In this document: in pieces, positions 1-9,437 of the stretch | Numbering within the stretch: the stretch's first letter is position 1 | Layout of the letters: the number at the start of each line of letters is the position of its first letter | Source of the DNA: Citreicella sp. C3M06 | GTDB lineage: Bacteria; Pseudomonadota; Alphaproteobacteria; Rhodobacterales; Rhodobacteraceae | Direction of reading: 5' to 3' | Assembly: GCF_018860705.1 (NCBI RefSeq) | Contig: NZ_JAHKQA010000072.1 | Location: forward strand, 248,001 to 312,000 | DNA: 64,000 nt | The notes under the pieces: model-generated | What the model was told of the DNA's origin: nothing | The model's database searches: none | The model's input: only the letters and a program-made list of their open reading frames with translations | Program-made: the position numbers and the translations under genes

Positions 1-1
1 G

Positions 2-946
2 GGGATCACCGATTTGCCATTCCGCTCCTTGGTGTCACGATGGGGCGCGGGGCTGGTCGTCTCCGAGATGATCGCCTCGGGTGAGTTTCTCACCGCCCGC
101 CCCGGCACGCGCGAGAAGGCCGAGCTTGGGGCCGGGGTCGCCAACACCTCGGTACAGATCGCCGGGCGTGCGCCGGGCCCGATGGCCGAGGCAGCGCGTA
201 TGGTCGCCGACATGGGCGCACGGGTCATCGACATCAACATGGGCTGCCCGGCCAAGAAGGTGACGGGGGGCTATTCCGGGTCGGCGCTGATGCGCGATCC
301 CGACCATGCGCTGCGCCTGATCGACGCGGTGGTGTCGGCAAGCGATGTGCCGGTGACGCTCAAGACCCGGCTGGGCTGGGATGACGGCCTGCGCAACGCC
401 GCCGAACTGGCGCGCCGGGCCGAGGGCGCGGGCGTGCAGATGATCGTCATTCACGGGCGCACCCGCTGTCAGTTCTACAAGGGGGCCGCCGATTGGGCTG
501 CGATCCGCGAGGTGGTCGAGGCCGTATCTATTCCGGTGATCGCCAATGGCGACATCATCAATGCGCAGACCGCGCGTGAGGCGCTGCGCCTGTCTGGCGC
601 CGCTGGCGTGATGGTCGGGCGCGGGGCGCAGGGGGCGCCGTGGCGGCTGGCTGAAATCGCCCACGCGCTTTACGGCACGCCCGCGCCGCAAGTGCCGCAA
701 GGCGCTGCGCTGACGCAAATCGTAAAGGAGCATTACGACGAGATGATCCGGTTCTACGGCATCGACCTTGGTGTAAGGGTCGCCCGCAAGCATCTTGGCT
801 GGTACATGGACGCCGCCGGAACACCGCCCGATCTGCGCCGCCGTGTGCTGACCGAGCGCACCCCATCCGAAGTTTGCGTGCTGCTGGACGACGCGCTGGA
901 CGCGGCCGCACACCTTCAGGCCTCTGACAAGGCAGTGGCGGCATGA
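2..946 (+). CDS. dusB: tRNA-dihydrouridine synthase DusB, 5'-truncated by window edge
   Basis: This is a flavoenzyme that reduces uridines in the tRNA D-loop (also called NifR3 in this group). The reading frame is open to the left edge and starts mid-protein at [15 protein letters not shown], so only a short N-terminal piece is missing. The FMN/TIM-barrel signature [11 protein letters not shown], with the catalytic Cys, is near visible residue 80, and IPVIANGDI and [10 protein letters not shown] supply later barrel strands. The stop codon overlaps the ntrB start by ATGA. The nifR3-ntrB-ntrC order is classical for Rhodobacter and its relatives, so the gene probably heads the operon. Family assignment is secure; the true start is outside the window. 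Confidence 0.95.
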   Translation, partial: GITDLPFRSLVSRWGAGLVVSEMIASGEFLTARPGTREKAELGAGVANTSVQIAGRAPGPMAEAARMVADMGARVIDINMGCPAKKVTGGYSGSALMRDPDHALRLIDAVVSASDVPVTLKTRLGWDDGLRNAAELARRAEGAGVQMIVIHGRTRCQFYKGAADWAAIREVVEAVSIPVIANGDIINAQTAREALRLSGAAGVMVGRGAQGAPWRLAEIAHALYGTPAPQVPQGAALTQIVKEHYDEMIRFYGIDLGVRVARKHLGWYMDAAGTPPDLRRRVLTERTPSEVCVLLDDALDAAAHLQASDKAVAA

Positions 947-2028
947 ACAGCGAACTTCAGATGCAGCTGTGGTCCTCGCTGCCGGTGCCCGCGATCCTGC
1001 TCGACGCCGAAGAGCGCATCGCCGACATGAATCCCGCCGCCGAGGGCTTTCTCAACAATTCCGCCAAATGGCTGGTCGGGCAGCCGATCTGGGACCGGCT
1101 TGCCGTCGATGCGCCGCTGGAAGAAAGCCTTGCCCGCGCCCGTCTCCATGGCACGCCGCTGTTCGTCAACGATGTTGATGTCGGCACCGGCAATCGCCCA
1201 CCGCTGGTGTGCAATCTTCAGATCGCACCGGTGCAGGGCTATCCCGGCTGGTTCATCATGCTGATTTCGCCGCGCGAATTGGCGGGGCGCATGACCCAGA
1301 GCCATTCGGTGAAATCCGCCGCGAAATCCGCCATCGGCATGGCCGAAATGCTGGCGCATGAGATCAAGAACCCGCTCGCCGGAATCTCGGGTGCGGCGCA
1401 GCTGCTGTCGATGTCGCTAACCAAGGACGATCTGGAACTGACCGATCTGATCGTTGCCGAGACCCGCCGCATCGTGAAGCTGCTCGAACAGGTCGAGCAG
1501 TTCGGCAATCTCTCTGCGCCGGAAAAGAAGCCGGTCAACATTCACGACGTGCTCGATCGCGCCCGCCGCTCGACCCAACTGGGTGTCGGCGGCCATATGA
1601 AATTCATCGAGGATTTCGACCCCTCGCTGCCCGCCACCTATGGCGATCCGGACCAGCTGCTTCAGGTCGTGCTGAACCTGCTCAAGAATGCCGCCGAGGC
1701 CGCCGATCCACAGTCGGGTGGCGTGATCCGGCTGCGCACCTTCTACGAGCACAGTTTCCGCACCCGCAGGGCTGACGGCACCGCGCAGAGGCTGCCGCTT
1801 CAGGTCGAGGTCATCGACGACGGCCCCGGCCTCCCGGACGACATCCGGGGCGATGTGTTCGATCCCTTCGTGTCGGGCAAGGAAAACGGCACGGGGCTCG
1901 GCCTCGCGCTGGTGAGCAAGATCATCTCGGATCACGACGGCTGGATTTCCGTGGATTCGGTTCCTGGCCGCACGGTTTTCAGGATTTCACTTCCCCGCGC
2001 ACCGCGCGAGACAGAGGAGAACAGGTAA
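943..2028 (+). CDS. ntrB: nitrogen regulation sensor histidine kinase NtrB
   Basis: This is a cytoplasmic histidine kinase that phosphorylates or dephosphorylates NtrC according to nitrogen status, which it normally senses through PII protein. The 361-residue protein has an N-terminal PAS region (about 8-110, with [20 protein letters not shown]), the phospho-acceptor H-box [20 protein letters not shown] (His139), and an ATPase domain with [16 protein letters not shown] and GTGLGLALV. There is no membrane segment. The start overlaps dusB by ATGA, and ntrC follows directly after the stop codon, so the three genes look cotranscribed. Confidence 0.96.
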   Translation: MNSELQMQLWSSLPVPAILLDAEERIADMNPAAEGFLNNSAKWLVGQPIWDRLAVDAPLEESLARARLHGTPLFVNDVDVGTGNRPPLVCNLQIAPVQGYPGWFIMLISPRELAGRMTQSHSVKSAAKSAIGMAEMLAHEIKNPLAGISGAAQLLSMSLTKDDLELTDLIVAETRRIVKLLEQVEQFGNLSAPEKKPVNIHDVLDRARRSTQLGVGGHMKFIEDFDPSLPATYGDPDQLLQVVLNLLKNAAEAADPQSGGVIRLRTFYEHSFRTRRADGTAQRLPLQVEVIDDGPGLPDDIRGDVFDPFVSGKENGTGLGLALVSKIISDHDGWISVDSVPGRTVFRISLPRAPRETEENR

Positions 2029-3402
2029 ATGGACGGCACCGTACTCGTTGCAGACGACGACCGCACCATTCGCACGGTCCTGACACAGGCGCTGACCCGT
2101 GCCGGGTGCAAGGTTCACGCGACCAGCTCGCTGACAACGCTGATGCGCTGGGTCGGCGAGGGCAAGGGCGACGTGGTGATTTCCGACGTGGTCATGCCCG
2201 ATGGCAACGGGCTGGAGATGTTGCCCAAGATCCATCAGGACCGGCCCGAGCTGCCGGTCATCGTGATCTCGGCGCAGAACACCATCATGACGGCGATTCA
2301 GGCCGCCGAGGCCGAAGCTTACGACTACCTGCCCAAGCCCTTCGATCTGCCCGATCTGATGAAGCGCACCGCCAAGGCGCTCGACAACCGCAATCGCACG
2401 CCCAAGCGCGAAGACGTGGCGACGATCGGCGCCGATGCGCCCGACGAGCTGCCGCTGGTCGGCAAGACCCCTGCGATGCAGGCGCTCTACCGGCTGGTCG
2501 CGCGGGTGATGAACACCGATCTTCCGGTGCTGATCTCGGGCGAAAGCGGCACTGGAAAATCGCTGATCGCCCGGGCGATTCACGATTTTTCGGATCGGCG
2601 CACGCTGCCGTTCATCACGGTGACCGGCGCCGATCTGTCGGATCTAGAAGGCCCGGCGCGGGTGCTGGCGCGGGTCAAGGGCGGCACGCTGCTGATTGAC
2701 GAGATCACCGATATTCCCGACGAGATTCAGGCCCGCGTGGTGCGGATGATGGATATTCCGGGCGAACATGTGCCGCGCTTCATGGCCACCTCGCAGGGCG
2801 ATCTGAGTCAGGCGATGGAAGAGGGCCGGGTGCGGCAGGATCTGTATTACCGGCTGTCCGGGGCAACGATCAACGTGCCCAGCCTGCGCGAGCGGGTCGA
2901 AGATATCGCGCTGTTGACCGATCACTTCCTCGCCCGCGCCGAGCGCGACGGCGCGCCCAAGCGCTGGCTGTCGCGCGATGCCTCTGAGCTGTTCCGCGCC
3001 TATAGCTGGCCCGGAAACGTGCGCCAGCTGGAAAACTCGGTGCGTCGGCTGTCGCTGACCAGCCGCGCAGAAGAGATCAGCCGCTCCGAGGTCGAGGCGG
3101 TGCTGGGCAACCAGCCCGACACCGGCCCGATCCTGCGCGGCGGCGATGCGGAAAAATTGGGCACCTCGGTGGCGCGGCATTTGCGGCGTTATTTCGATCT
3201 GCACGGCAACATGCTGCCGCCGCCGGGGCTCTACACCCGCATCCTCAAGGAGGTCGAAGCGCCCCTGATCGAGATCGCACTTGAAGCGACGGGTGGCAAT
3301 CAGGCCAAATGCGCCGATCTGCTTGGAATCAACCGAAATACCCTGCGAAAGAAGATCACCGATCTCGATATTCGCGTGACACGACGGCGCAAACTGATGT
3401 AA
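2029..3402 (+). CDS. ntrC: nitrogen response regulator NtrC, sigma-54 contact loop absent
   Basis: This response regulator activates nitrogen-limitation genes after phosphorylation by NtrB. The receiver domain (1-120) has acidic pocket Asp10/Asp11, phospho-acceptor Asp53 (ISDVVMPDG) and the KPF lysine. The AAA+ domain has Walker A GESGTGKS (171-178) and Walker B GTLLIDEI (219-226). A Fis-type helix-turn-helix ends the protein ([20 protein letters not shown]). Between the Walker motifs the usual ESELFGHEKGAFTGA stretch is replaced by a shorter [17 protein letters not shown]. This matches the NtrC of Rhodobacter capsulatus, which activates sigma-70 rather than sigma-54 RNA polymerase. That mode of action here is inferred from family knowledge. 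The start lies immediately after the ntrB stop. Confidence 0.96.
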   Translation: MDGTVLVADDDRTIRTVLTQALTRAGCKVHATSSLTTLMRWVGEGKGDVVISDVVMPDGNGLEMLPKIHQDRPELPVIVISAQNTIMTAIQAAEAEAYDYLPKPFDLPDLMKRTAKALDNRNRTPKREDVATIGADAPDELPLVGKTPAMQALYRLVARVMNTDLPVLISGESGTGKSLIARAIHDFSDRRTLPFITVTGADLSDLEGPARVLARVKGGTLLIDEITDIPDEIQARVVRMMDIPGEHVPRFMATSQGDLSQAMEEGRVRQDLYYRLSGATINVPSLRERVEDIALLTDHFLARAERDGAPKRWLSRDASELFRAYSWPGNVRQLENSVRRLSLTSRAEEISRSEVEAVLGNQPDTGPILRGGDAEKLGTSVARHLRRYFDLHGNMLPPPGLYTRILKEVEAPLIEIALEATGGNQAKCADLLGINRNTLRKKITDLDIRVTRRRKLM

Positions 3403-3455
3403 AAGGATCACATAGATGTGGCCGCGCCGCAGCGCTGGCCGGGGTTTCCCCAAGC

Positions 3456-3464
3456 TTATCCACA
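3456..3464 (+). promoter_or_regulatory. DnaA-box match upstream of ntrY
   Basis: The sequence TTATCCACA, an exact match to the strongest DnaA-box form, lies in the 178-bp gap between ntrC and ntrY. A single box proves nothing about DnaA control, and a chance occurrence somewhere in 64 kb is quite possible. Confidence 0.25.
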
Positions 3465-3580
3465 GGGGCCCCGTCCGGGCTGGGTGACAGAAGCCACAGT
3501 ATATGGCGGTTCGCTGCCCGCGATCTCCGATGCCGATCAGGCTGAGGCGGACTGGGCAGCACATTAGGCGAGGGTACTCT

Positions 3581-5881
3581 GTGGCCATCCGGGCACGGAA
3601 ATCAGTAGCTCATGGCATGACCTGGGCGCGCATTCAGCGACTCCGTCGGATGCGCAGGGTGCAGAATGTCGCGACGCTCGGGCTTGTCCTTCTGGGGCCA
3701 GTGCTGGCGTTTGCAACCTTCATGGTGCTCGGGCCGCTTGGGGCGGCCAACAGCACGGAGCTGAGCCTCAAGCTCATCTTGCTGGCCGATCTGGTCTATG
3801 TGTTGCTGTTGGCGACGCTGGTGCTAGGGCGGCTGGCAAAGATGATCGCAGAGCGGCGCGCGCAATCCGCCGGATCGCGGCTGCACCTGCGCCTGACGGG
3901 CGTGTTCGCGCTGATGGCGCTGCTGCCGACGGTCACGGTTGCTGTGTTTGCGGTGCTCACCATCAACATCGGCCTTGAAACGTGGTTTTCCAAGCGGGTT
4001 CAAAACGTTGTCGGCGCCTCTTTGGCCGCTGCCGAAGCCTATGAGCTGGAGCAGAAAAAGGGGCTGAGCGAAGACGTCATCGCGCTGGGAAATTTCGTCG
4101 ATGCCGCGCGTCGGGCCAATTTTGCCTTTGATGACGGGGATATCCGGCAGATTCTTCAACAAGGGCAGGGGCAGATCCAGCGCGGCCTGCGCGAGGCCTA
4201 TGTCATTGACGGCGCGGGCACCATCCGTGCGCGCGGCGAACGCAGCTATCTGTTCGACTACGAACAACCGACCGTCGCGCAGCTGGCGCTTGCCGACCGC
4301 GAAGGCGTGGTGCTGATCCCGGACTGGGAAAACCACGAACTGCGCGCGCTGGTGCCGCTTCAGGCCTTTGCCGACCGCTATCTTTCGGTCTCACGCACGG
4401 TTGATGGCAACCTTCTGAACTTGTTGGACGAAACGCAGGAAACCGCCAAATTCTATCAGCAGCAGGAAACCGAACGGGGCCGTCGCCTTTTCGATTTTGC
4501 GTTGCTTTACCTTGGCTTCGCGGTGCTTCTTATCCTTGCGGCGACCTGGCTTGGCCTGTGGTTTGCCGAACGGCTCGCCCGCCCCGTGGGGCGGCTCGCG
4601 GGCGCGGCGCAACGGGTCGGCGCGGGCGATCTCGATGTGCAGGTCATCGAAGATGAGGGCGATGACGAAATCTCGATGCTGGGCCGCTATTTCAACCAGA
4701 TGACGCGCCAGCTGAAGGGCCAGCGCGAGGCTCTGCTGGAAAACACCCGGCAGATCGAACGGCGCCAGCGGTTGTTCGATTCCGTGCTCGGTTCGGTGAC
4801 CTCGGGCGTGGTCGGGCTGGATGACGCAGGGCGGGTGACCTTTGTGAACCGCTCGGCCAAGCGCCTGCTGGGCTGGCAGGAGACCAAATCCGAGGTGCCA
4901 ATCGTCGTGGCCGTGCCGGAATTCGGCGCGCTCTTCCACAAACTGCAGTCAAGCGGCCATGAAACGGTGACCGAAGAGCTGAAGGTCAGCCGGGAGGGCC
5001 ATCTGGAACATCTGCTGGTGCGCATGTCGGTGCGCCGGCACGCCGACGGCGCGCTTGAAGGCTACGTGGTTGCCTTTGACGACGTGACCGATCTGGTCAG
5101 TGCGCAGCGCATGGCGGCATGGGGCGACGTGGCGCGGCGTATTGCGCATGAGATCAAGAACCCGCTGACCCCGATCCGCCTGTCCGCTGAGCGCATCCAG
5201 CGCAAGTTTGGGCGACAACTGGTTGGTGAAGATGCGGAAAAGCTGGCCCAGATGACCGAGGTCATCGTCCGCCAGACCGAAGATCTGCGCCGCATCGTCG
5301 ATGAATTCTCGAAATTCGCACGGATGCCCGCGCCCGAGCGCAAGCCTGAAGATGTGGTCGCGATCCTGCGTGGGGCGGCGCTTTTGCAGGAAACCGGCCA
5401 GCCCGGTGTGCGCTTTGTTATCGATCTTCCCGATACCCCGATGTTGGCCGAGCTCGATTCCACGATGATTGGTCAGGCGCTGACCAACATTATCAAGAAC
5501 GCCGGAGAAGCCATTGAAACGCTGAAGGAAAATGGCGAACCAGAGGGCTACACCCCGGAAATCCGCATTCAGCTGGCCCAAGAGGCAGAGCGCGCCCTGA
5601 TCAAGGTCAGCGACAATGGCATCGGGCTTCCCGAAGACCGTGCGCGGCTGTTCGAACCCTACGTGACCACCCGCGACAAGGGCACCGGCCTTGGCCTGCC
5701 CATTGTGAAGAAGATCATCGAGGAACACGGCGGCAGCCTGTCTCTCGAAGATGCGGCGCGCTTTGACGGGGCGAGCCATACCGGTGCCATGGCGGTGATC
5801 CGCCTGCCGCTCGGGCTCGGGCCAGGGCGCGCGGCCAACAACAAGCAGACGGTGACTTCCGAATTGGAGAGGCAGACATGA
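3581..5881 (+). CDS. ntrY: nitrogen/redox sensor histidine kinase NtrY
   Basis: This is a membrane-bound histidine kinase partner of NtrX, linked in related bacteria to nitrogen and redox or envelope control. There are two N-terminal helices, a third (LTGVFALMALLPTVTVAVF) leading into a periplasmic domain, and a fourth (LLYLGFAVLLILAATWLGL) leading into HAMP (LARPVGRLAGAAQRVGAGD). A PAS domain, H-box [18 protein letters not shown] and an ATPase domain (NIIKNAGEA, DNGIGLPEDR, GTGLGLPIVKK) follow. I chose the GTG at 3581 because GGCGAGGG sits about 7 nt upstream. The first in-frame ATG (3503) has an Arg-rich, non-family start, and ATG 3617 lacks a good ribosome-binding site but is possible. The end overlaps ntrX by ATGA. 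Confidence 0.9.
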   Translation: MAIRARKSVAHGMTWARIQRLRRMRRVQNVATLGLVLLGPVLAFATFMVLGPLGAANSTELSLKLILLADLVYVLLLATLVLGRLAKMIAERRAQSAGSRLHLRLTGVFALMALLPTVTVAVFAVLTINIGLETWFSKRVQNVVGASLAAAEAYELEQKKGLSEDVIALGNFVDAARRANFAFDDGDIRQILQQGQGQIQRGLREAYVIDGAGTIRARGERSYLFDYEQPTVAQLALADREGVVLIPDWENHELRALVPLQAFADRYLSVSRTVDGNLLNLLDETQETAKFYQQQETERGRRLFDFALLYLGFAVLLILAATWLGLWFAERLARPVGRLAGAAQRVGAGDLDVQVIEDEGDDEISMLGRYFNQMTRQLKGQREALLENTRQIERRQRLFDSVLGSVTSGVVGLDDAGRVTFVNRSAKRLLGWQETKSEVPIVVAVPEFGALFHKLQSSGHETVTEELKVSREGHLEHLLVRMSVRRHADGALEGYVVAFDDVTDLVSAQRMAAWGDVARRIAHEIKNPLTPIRLSAERIQRKFGRQLVGEDAEKLAQMTEVIVRQTEDLRRIVDEFSKFARMPAPERKPEDVVAILRGAALLQETGQPGVRFVIDLPDTPMLAELDSTMIGQALTNIIKNAGEAIETLKENGEPEGYTPEIRIQLAQEAERALIKVSDNGIGLPEDRARLFEPYVTTRDKGTGLGLPIVKKIIEEHGGSLSLEDAARFDGASHTGAMAVIRLPLGLGPGRAANNKQTVTSELERQT

Positions 5882-7296
5882 GCGACATTCTTATCGTCGA
5901 TGACGAGCGCGACATTCGCGAATTGATCGGGGACATTCTCGAGGACGAAGGCTACAGCACCCGTCTTGCGGCAAACTCCACCGATGCGATGAACGAGGTC
6001 AATGCCGAGCCGCCCGGCCTGATGATTCTGGATATCTGGCTGAAGGACAGCAAGATGGACGGGATCGACATTCTCAAGACAGTCAAGCGCGACAATCCCG
6101 ACATCCCGATCATCATCATCTCGGGGCATGGCAACATCGAGATCGCCGTCGCCGCGATCAAGCAGGGCGCTTACGATTTCATCGAAAAGCCGTTCAATAT
6201 CGACCAGCTGCTGGTGGTGATCCGGCGCGCCATGGAAACCTCGCGCCTGCGCCGCGAGAACCAGAAGCTGCGCCGGCGTGAAACCGAAGTCTCGGAAATG
6301 ATCGGCGACAGCGCCGGGTTCCGCGGGCTGGTCAGCCAGCTCGACAAGGTGACGCGCTCGAACGGGCGGGTGATGCTGACCGGCCCCGCGGGTAGCGGCA
6401 AAGAGGTCGCGGCGCGCTACATCCACGCCCATTCCAGCCGCGCCTCGGCCCCGTTCGTGACGGTAAACTGCGCCGGCGTCGCGCCCGATACCATGGAAGA
6501 GGTGCTGTTCGGCCGCGAAACCCCCGAACGCGGCATCGAGCCGGGGCTGCTGGAACAGGCCCACGGCGGCGTGCTCTATTTCGACGAGGTCGCCGACATG
6601 CCGCTTGGCACCCAATCCAAAATCCTGCGGGTTCTGGTTGATCAGAGCTTTGCCCGCGTTGGCGGACAGGACAAGGTGCGCGTCGATTTGCGGGTGATCT
6701 CGTCGACCAACCGCGACCTTGTCGAAGAGATCGATCGCGGAAACTTCCGTCAGGAACTCTACCATCGCCTGAACGTGGTGCCGATTGCCGTGCCCTCGCT
6801 GGCCGAACGGCGCGAGGATATCCCGCTGCTGGCCCGCCACTTCATCGACAGCTTCAACAAGGCGCAGGGGCTGCCGAAACGCGCCCTGTCCGATGACGCC
6901 GTGGCGCTGCTGCAGACGATGATCTGGCCCGGCAATGTGCGCCAGCTCAAGAACCTTGTCGAACGGGTGCTGATCCTTGGCGATGGCGCTGGCCCGATCG
7001 AGGCGCGCGAGCTGCCGCAAGACGCCCCGCTTGGCGATGACGAGGAAGGCCGGGTGGTGCTGTCGGGCACGCTCGCCACGCTGCCGCTGCGCGAAGCCCG
7101 CGAGGCGTTCGAGCGCGAATACCTGCTCACCCAGATCAACCGATTCGGCGGCAATATCTCGCGCACCGCCGCCTTTGTCGGCATGGAGCGCTCGGCGCTG
7201 CACCGCAAGCTCAAGTCGCTTGGCGTGGTCACCGGGCCGAAATCCGGTGGTCGCCTCGCCTATGTCGACGAGGATCAGGCGCAAAAGGCAGGCTGA
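5878..7296 (+). CDS. ntrX: response regulator NtrX, GAFTGA loop absent
   Basis: This is the NtrY-cognate response regulator with receiver, AAA+ and Fis-type DNA-binding domains. The receiver has phospho-acceptor Asp52 (LMILDIWLKDSKMDG) and the lysine in EKPFN. Walker A is GPAGSGKE (169-176) and Walker B GVLYFDEV. The stretch that normally holds GAFTGA reads LFGRETPERGIEPGLLEQ (210-227), so the sigma-54 contact is missing, as in the NtrC of this window. The C-terminal helix-turn-helix is GNISRTAAFVGMERSALHRK. A role as a sigma-70-compatible activator or repressor is inferred. It is translationally coupled to ntrY (ATGA) and followed 2 nt later by a lipoprotein gene. Confidence 0.95.
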   Translation: MSDILIVDDERDIRELIGDILEDEGYSTRLAANSTDAMNEVNAEPPGLMILDIWLKDSKMDGIDILKTVKRDNPDIPIIIISGHGNIEIAVAAIKQGAYDFIEKPFNIDQLLVVIRRAMETSRLRRENQKLRRRETEVSEMIGDSAGFRGLVSQLDKVTRSNGRVMLTGPAGSGKEVAARYIHAHSSRASAPFVTVNCAGVAPDTMEEVLFGRETPERGIEPGLLEQAHGGVLYFDEVADMPLGTQSKILRVLVDQSFARVGGQDKVRVDLRVISSTNRDLVEEIDRGNFRQELYHRLNVVPIAVPSLAERREDIPLLARHFIDSFNKAQGLPKRALSDDAVALLQTMIWPGNVRQLKNLVERVLILGDGAGPIEARELPQDAPLGDDEEGRVVLSGTLATLPLREAREAFEREYLLTQINRFGGNISRTAAFVGMERSALHRKLKSLGVVTGPKSGGRLAYVDEDQAQKAG

Positions 7297-7298
7297 CG

Positions 7299-7892
7299 GT
7301 GAAAGCGATCGTTGTGGCAGGCCTTGCGCTTGCCCTGAGCGGTTGCGGGCATACCCCCGCGCCGCCGCAAAAGATGCAGCTCGCAGCCAGCAAAGACAGC
7401 CTCGACGCGCAGGTGACACAGCTCACCGAGGCGCTTCTGGCGCTTGGCCCGCAGGTCGATCCAGCCGAAGCAGCCCGCGCCGCTGACATCGCGGTCCGGC
7501 AACCGCTCGATTGGGCGCGCGCCTGGCGGGTGGAAGACTCCCCGCTAGTGCATAATTTCAAGGTGGTGAACGGGTTTCGCGACAAGGGCGTCTGTCAGGA
7601 TTGGGCCGATGCGTTGGAAATCGCACTGACTGCCGCGCACTTACGAACGCTCGATCTGCACCGCGCCATCGGCAACGGGCGCGGCATAACGCTAGAACAC
7701 GCCACCGTGGTCATCACCGCAAAGGGCCAGCCGTGGGAGCAGGGGCTGATCCTCGATCCTTGGCGCGTCGGTCAGGGGCGCCTCTGGTGGGCAAAGGTTG
7801 CAGACGATCCCAGCTACAAATGGGAAAGCCGCGAAAGCTGGCGCGCCTGGCGCAAGACGTGGCAAACCCGCAGCACTGCGCCCTTCGGATAA
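7299..7892 (+). CDS. predicted lipoprotein with transglutaminase-like Cys-His-Asp motif
   Basis: This is a 197-residue protein starting with GTG two bases after the ntrX stop. The N-terminus MKAIVVAGLALALSGCG is a lipoprotein signal with lipobox LSGC, so it should be anchored at the cell envelope. The mature part contains DKGVCQDWADALEIAL, then LEHATVVI, then LILDPWR. The order Cys, His, Asp with these flanks resembles the core of transglutaminase-like cysteine peptidases. I cannot name a family, and catalysis is inference. Its position suggests transcription with ntrYX. The start choice (GTG) is forced by the signal peptide and the close ntrX stop. Confidence 0.7.
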   Translation: MKAIVVAGLALALSGCGHTPAPPQKMQLAASKDSLDAQVTQLTEALLALGPQVDPAEAARAADIAVRQPLDWARAWRVEDSPLVHNFKVVNGFRDKGVCQDWADALEIALTAAHLRTLDLHRAIGNGRGITLEHATVVITAKGQPWEQGLILDPWRVGQGRLWWAKVADDPSYKWESRESWRAWRKTWQTRSTAPFG

Positions 7893-7900
7893 CGCGCCGC

Positions 7901-7955
7901 GCCCGTCTTCATCTTGCCCCTAAACTCCGGGGAGCGCGAGGGGCTGGCCCCTCGC
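7901..7955 (+). repeat. interspersed intergenic repeat, copy A
   Basis: This is one of three related copies (others at 17131-17200 and 33381-33452). It contains CCGTCTTCATCTTGCCCC, then TAAACTCCGGGG, then a palindrome with 7-bp arms GAGGGGC/GCCCCTC. It lies between the lipoprotein gene and trkA. The palindrome may form an RNA hairpin, but there is no T-run, so it is not a classical terminator. Confidence 0.75.
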
Positions 7956-8057
7956 TGGCGCAACATCCCAACACGGCGCTGCGATGACGGGTGGGCACAG
8001 CGTTGACCCCCCGCACATCCCGTGCCATGCCGGAACACGAAGCAACGGGGACTTGGC

Positions 8058-9434
8058 ATGAAAGTCATCATCTGCGGCGCGGGTCAGGTCGGCTGGCAGA
8101 TCGCCCGCCACCTGTCCGGAGAGCGCAACGACGTCACTGTCGTCGACAGCAATCCCGATCTCGTACGCCGCGCCACCGATACGCTCGACGTGCAGGGCAT
8201 CGCCGGTTTTGCCTCCTACCCGGATGTGCTTGAAAAGGCCGGGGCGCGCGATGCCGACATGATCATCGCGGCAACCTATTCCGACGAGGTCAACATGGTG
8301 ACCTGTCAAGTTGCCCATTCGGTCTTTGCCATTCCGCGCAAGGTGGCGCGCCTGCGGGCGCAATCGTATCTGACGGCGATCTATTCGGATCTCTACCGGC
8401 GCGACCACATGCCGATCGACGTGGTCATTTCTCCGGAAAAAGAGGTCGCCGAAGCCGCGCAGCAGCGACTCGAAGCGCCCGCGGCGTTTGATACCGAACG
8501 GTTTCTCGATGGCGGCGCGCATCTGCTTGGCCTGACCATCGAAGCCGACTGCCCGATCGTGAACACGCCGCTGCGCCAGCTTTCCGACCTGTTCTCGACC
8601 CTGCGCGCGGTAGTGGTCGGCATCCGCCGCGATGGCACTCTGTTTGCGCCCGAGCCGCGCGACCAGATCTTCGCGGGCGATTCCTGTTATATCATCAGCC
8701 ACAAAGACGACATTCACCGCACGCTGGAAATCTTTGGCAAGTCTCAGAAAAAGCAGGAACGCGTGGTGATCATCGGCGGCGGCAACGTGGGGCTTGCCGT
8801 GGCAAGCGCGCTTGAAAAGCGCACCGACCGCATCCGCGCCAAGGTCATCGAACGCGACCGGCCCCGCGCCGAACGCGCTGCTGACGCGCTTGAGCGCACC
8901 ATCGTCCTGCATGGCGATGGGCTTGACGCCGGGCTGCTGACCGAAGCGGGGATCGAGCGCGCCGATGCCGTTTTGTGCGTGACCGCAGACGACAAGACCA
9001 ACATGCTGGCCGCGGTGCGCGCCAAGGCGGCGGGCTGCCCCTATGCCATTGCACTGGTCAACGATCCGACGCTGATTCCGCTGATGGAACCGCTGGGCGT
9101 CGATGCCTTCATCAACCCGCGCGCCACCACCGTCAGCTCGATCCTGCGCCACATCCGGCACGGGCGGGTGCGGTCGGTCTATTCCATCGGAGACGCCGAG
9201 GCCGAGGTGATCGAGGCCGAGGTGCTGTCGACCTCGTCTCTGGCCGGCAAGCAGATCCGCGAGATCGACTTTCCCGAAGGCGTGCTCGTCGGCGCGGTCT
9301 GCAAGGATGACAAGGTGGTCAAGCTCACCGGTGAGCTGCGCATCGAAGATGGCGACCGGGTGGTGATCTTTGCCCTGTCCAAGGACGTGGCGCAGGTTGA
9401 GAAGCTGCTCCAGGTCTCGATCGATTTTTTCTGA
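8058..9434 (+). CDS. trkA: Trk potassium uptake regulatory protein TrkA
   Basis: This is the cytoplasmic NAD(H)-binding gating subunit of the Trk potassium transporter. The 458 residues form two tandem RCK domains: the first opens with MKVIICGAGQVGWQIARHL and the second with RVVIIGGGNVGLAVASAL, both Rossmann GxGxxG patterns, each followed by a C-terminal RCK lobe. The start ATG at 8058 matches the family N-terminus and has GGGG upstream. An earlier in-frame ATG at 8022 would add 12 non-family residues. trkH begins 3 nt after the stop, so the pair is an operon. Confidence 0.95.
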   Translation: MKVIICGAGQVGWQIARHLSGERNDVTVVDSNPDLVRRATDTLDVQGIAGFASYPDVLEKAGARDADMIIAATYSDEVNMVTCQVAHSVFAIPRKVARLRAQSYLTAIYSDLYRRDHMPIDVVISPEKEVAEAAQQRLEAPAAFDTERFLDGGAHLLGLTIEADCPIVNTPLRQLSDLFSTLRAVVVGIRRDGTLFAPEPRDQIFAGDSCYIISHKDDIHRTLEIFGKSQKKQERVVIIGGGNVGLAVASALEKRTDRIRAKVIERDRPRAERAADALERTIVLHGDGLDAGLLTEAGIERADAVLCVTADDKTNMLAAVRAKAAGCPYAIALVNDPTLIPLMEPLGVDAFINPRATTVSSILRHIRHGRVRSVYSIGDAEAEVIEAEVLSTSSLAGKQIREIDFPEGVLVGAVCKDDKVVKLTGELRIEDGDRVVIFALSKDVAQVEKLLQVSIDFF

Positions 9435-9437
9435 GCC

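Noticed and set aside
3503-3580. Upstream ATG start for ntrY
   Set aside because: It adds an Arg-rich stretch unlike the family, whereas the GTG at 3581 has a good ribosome-binding site.
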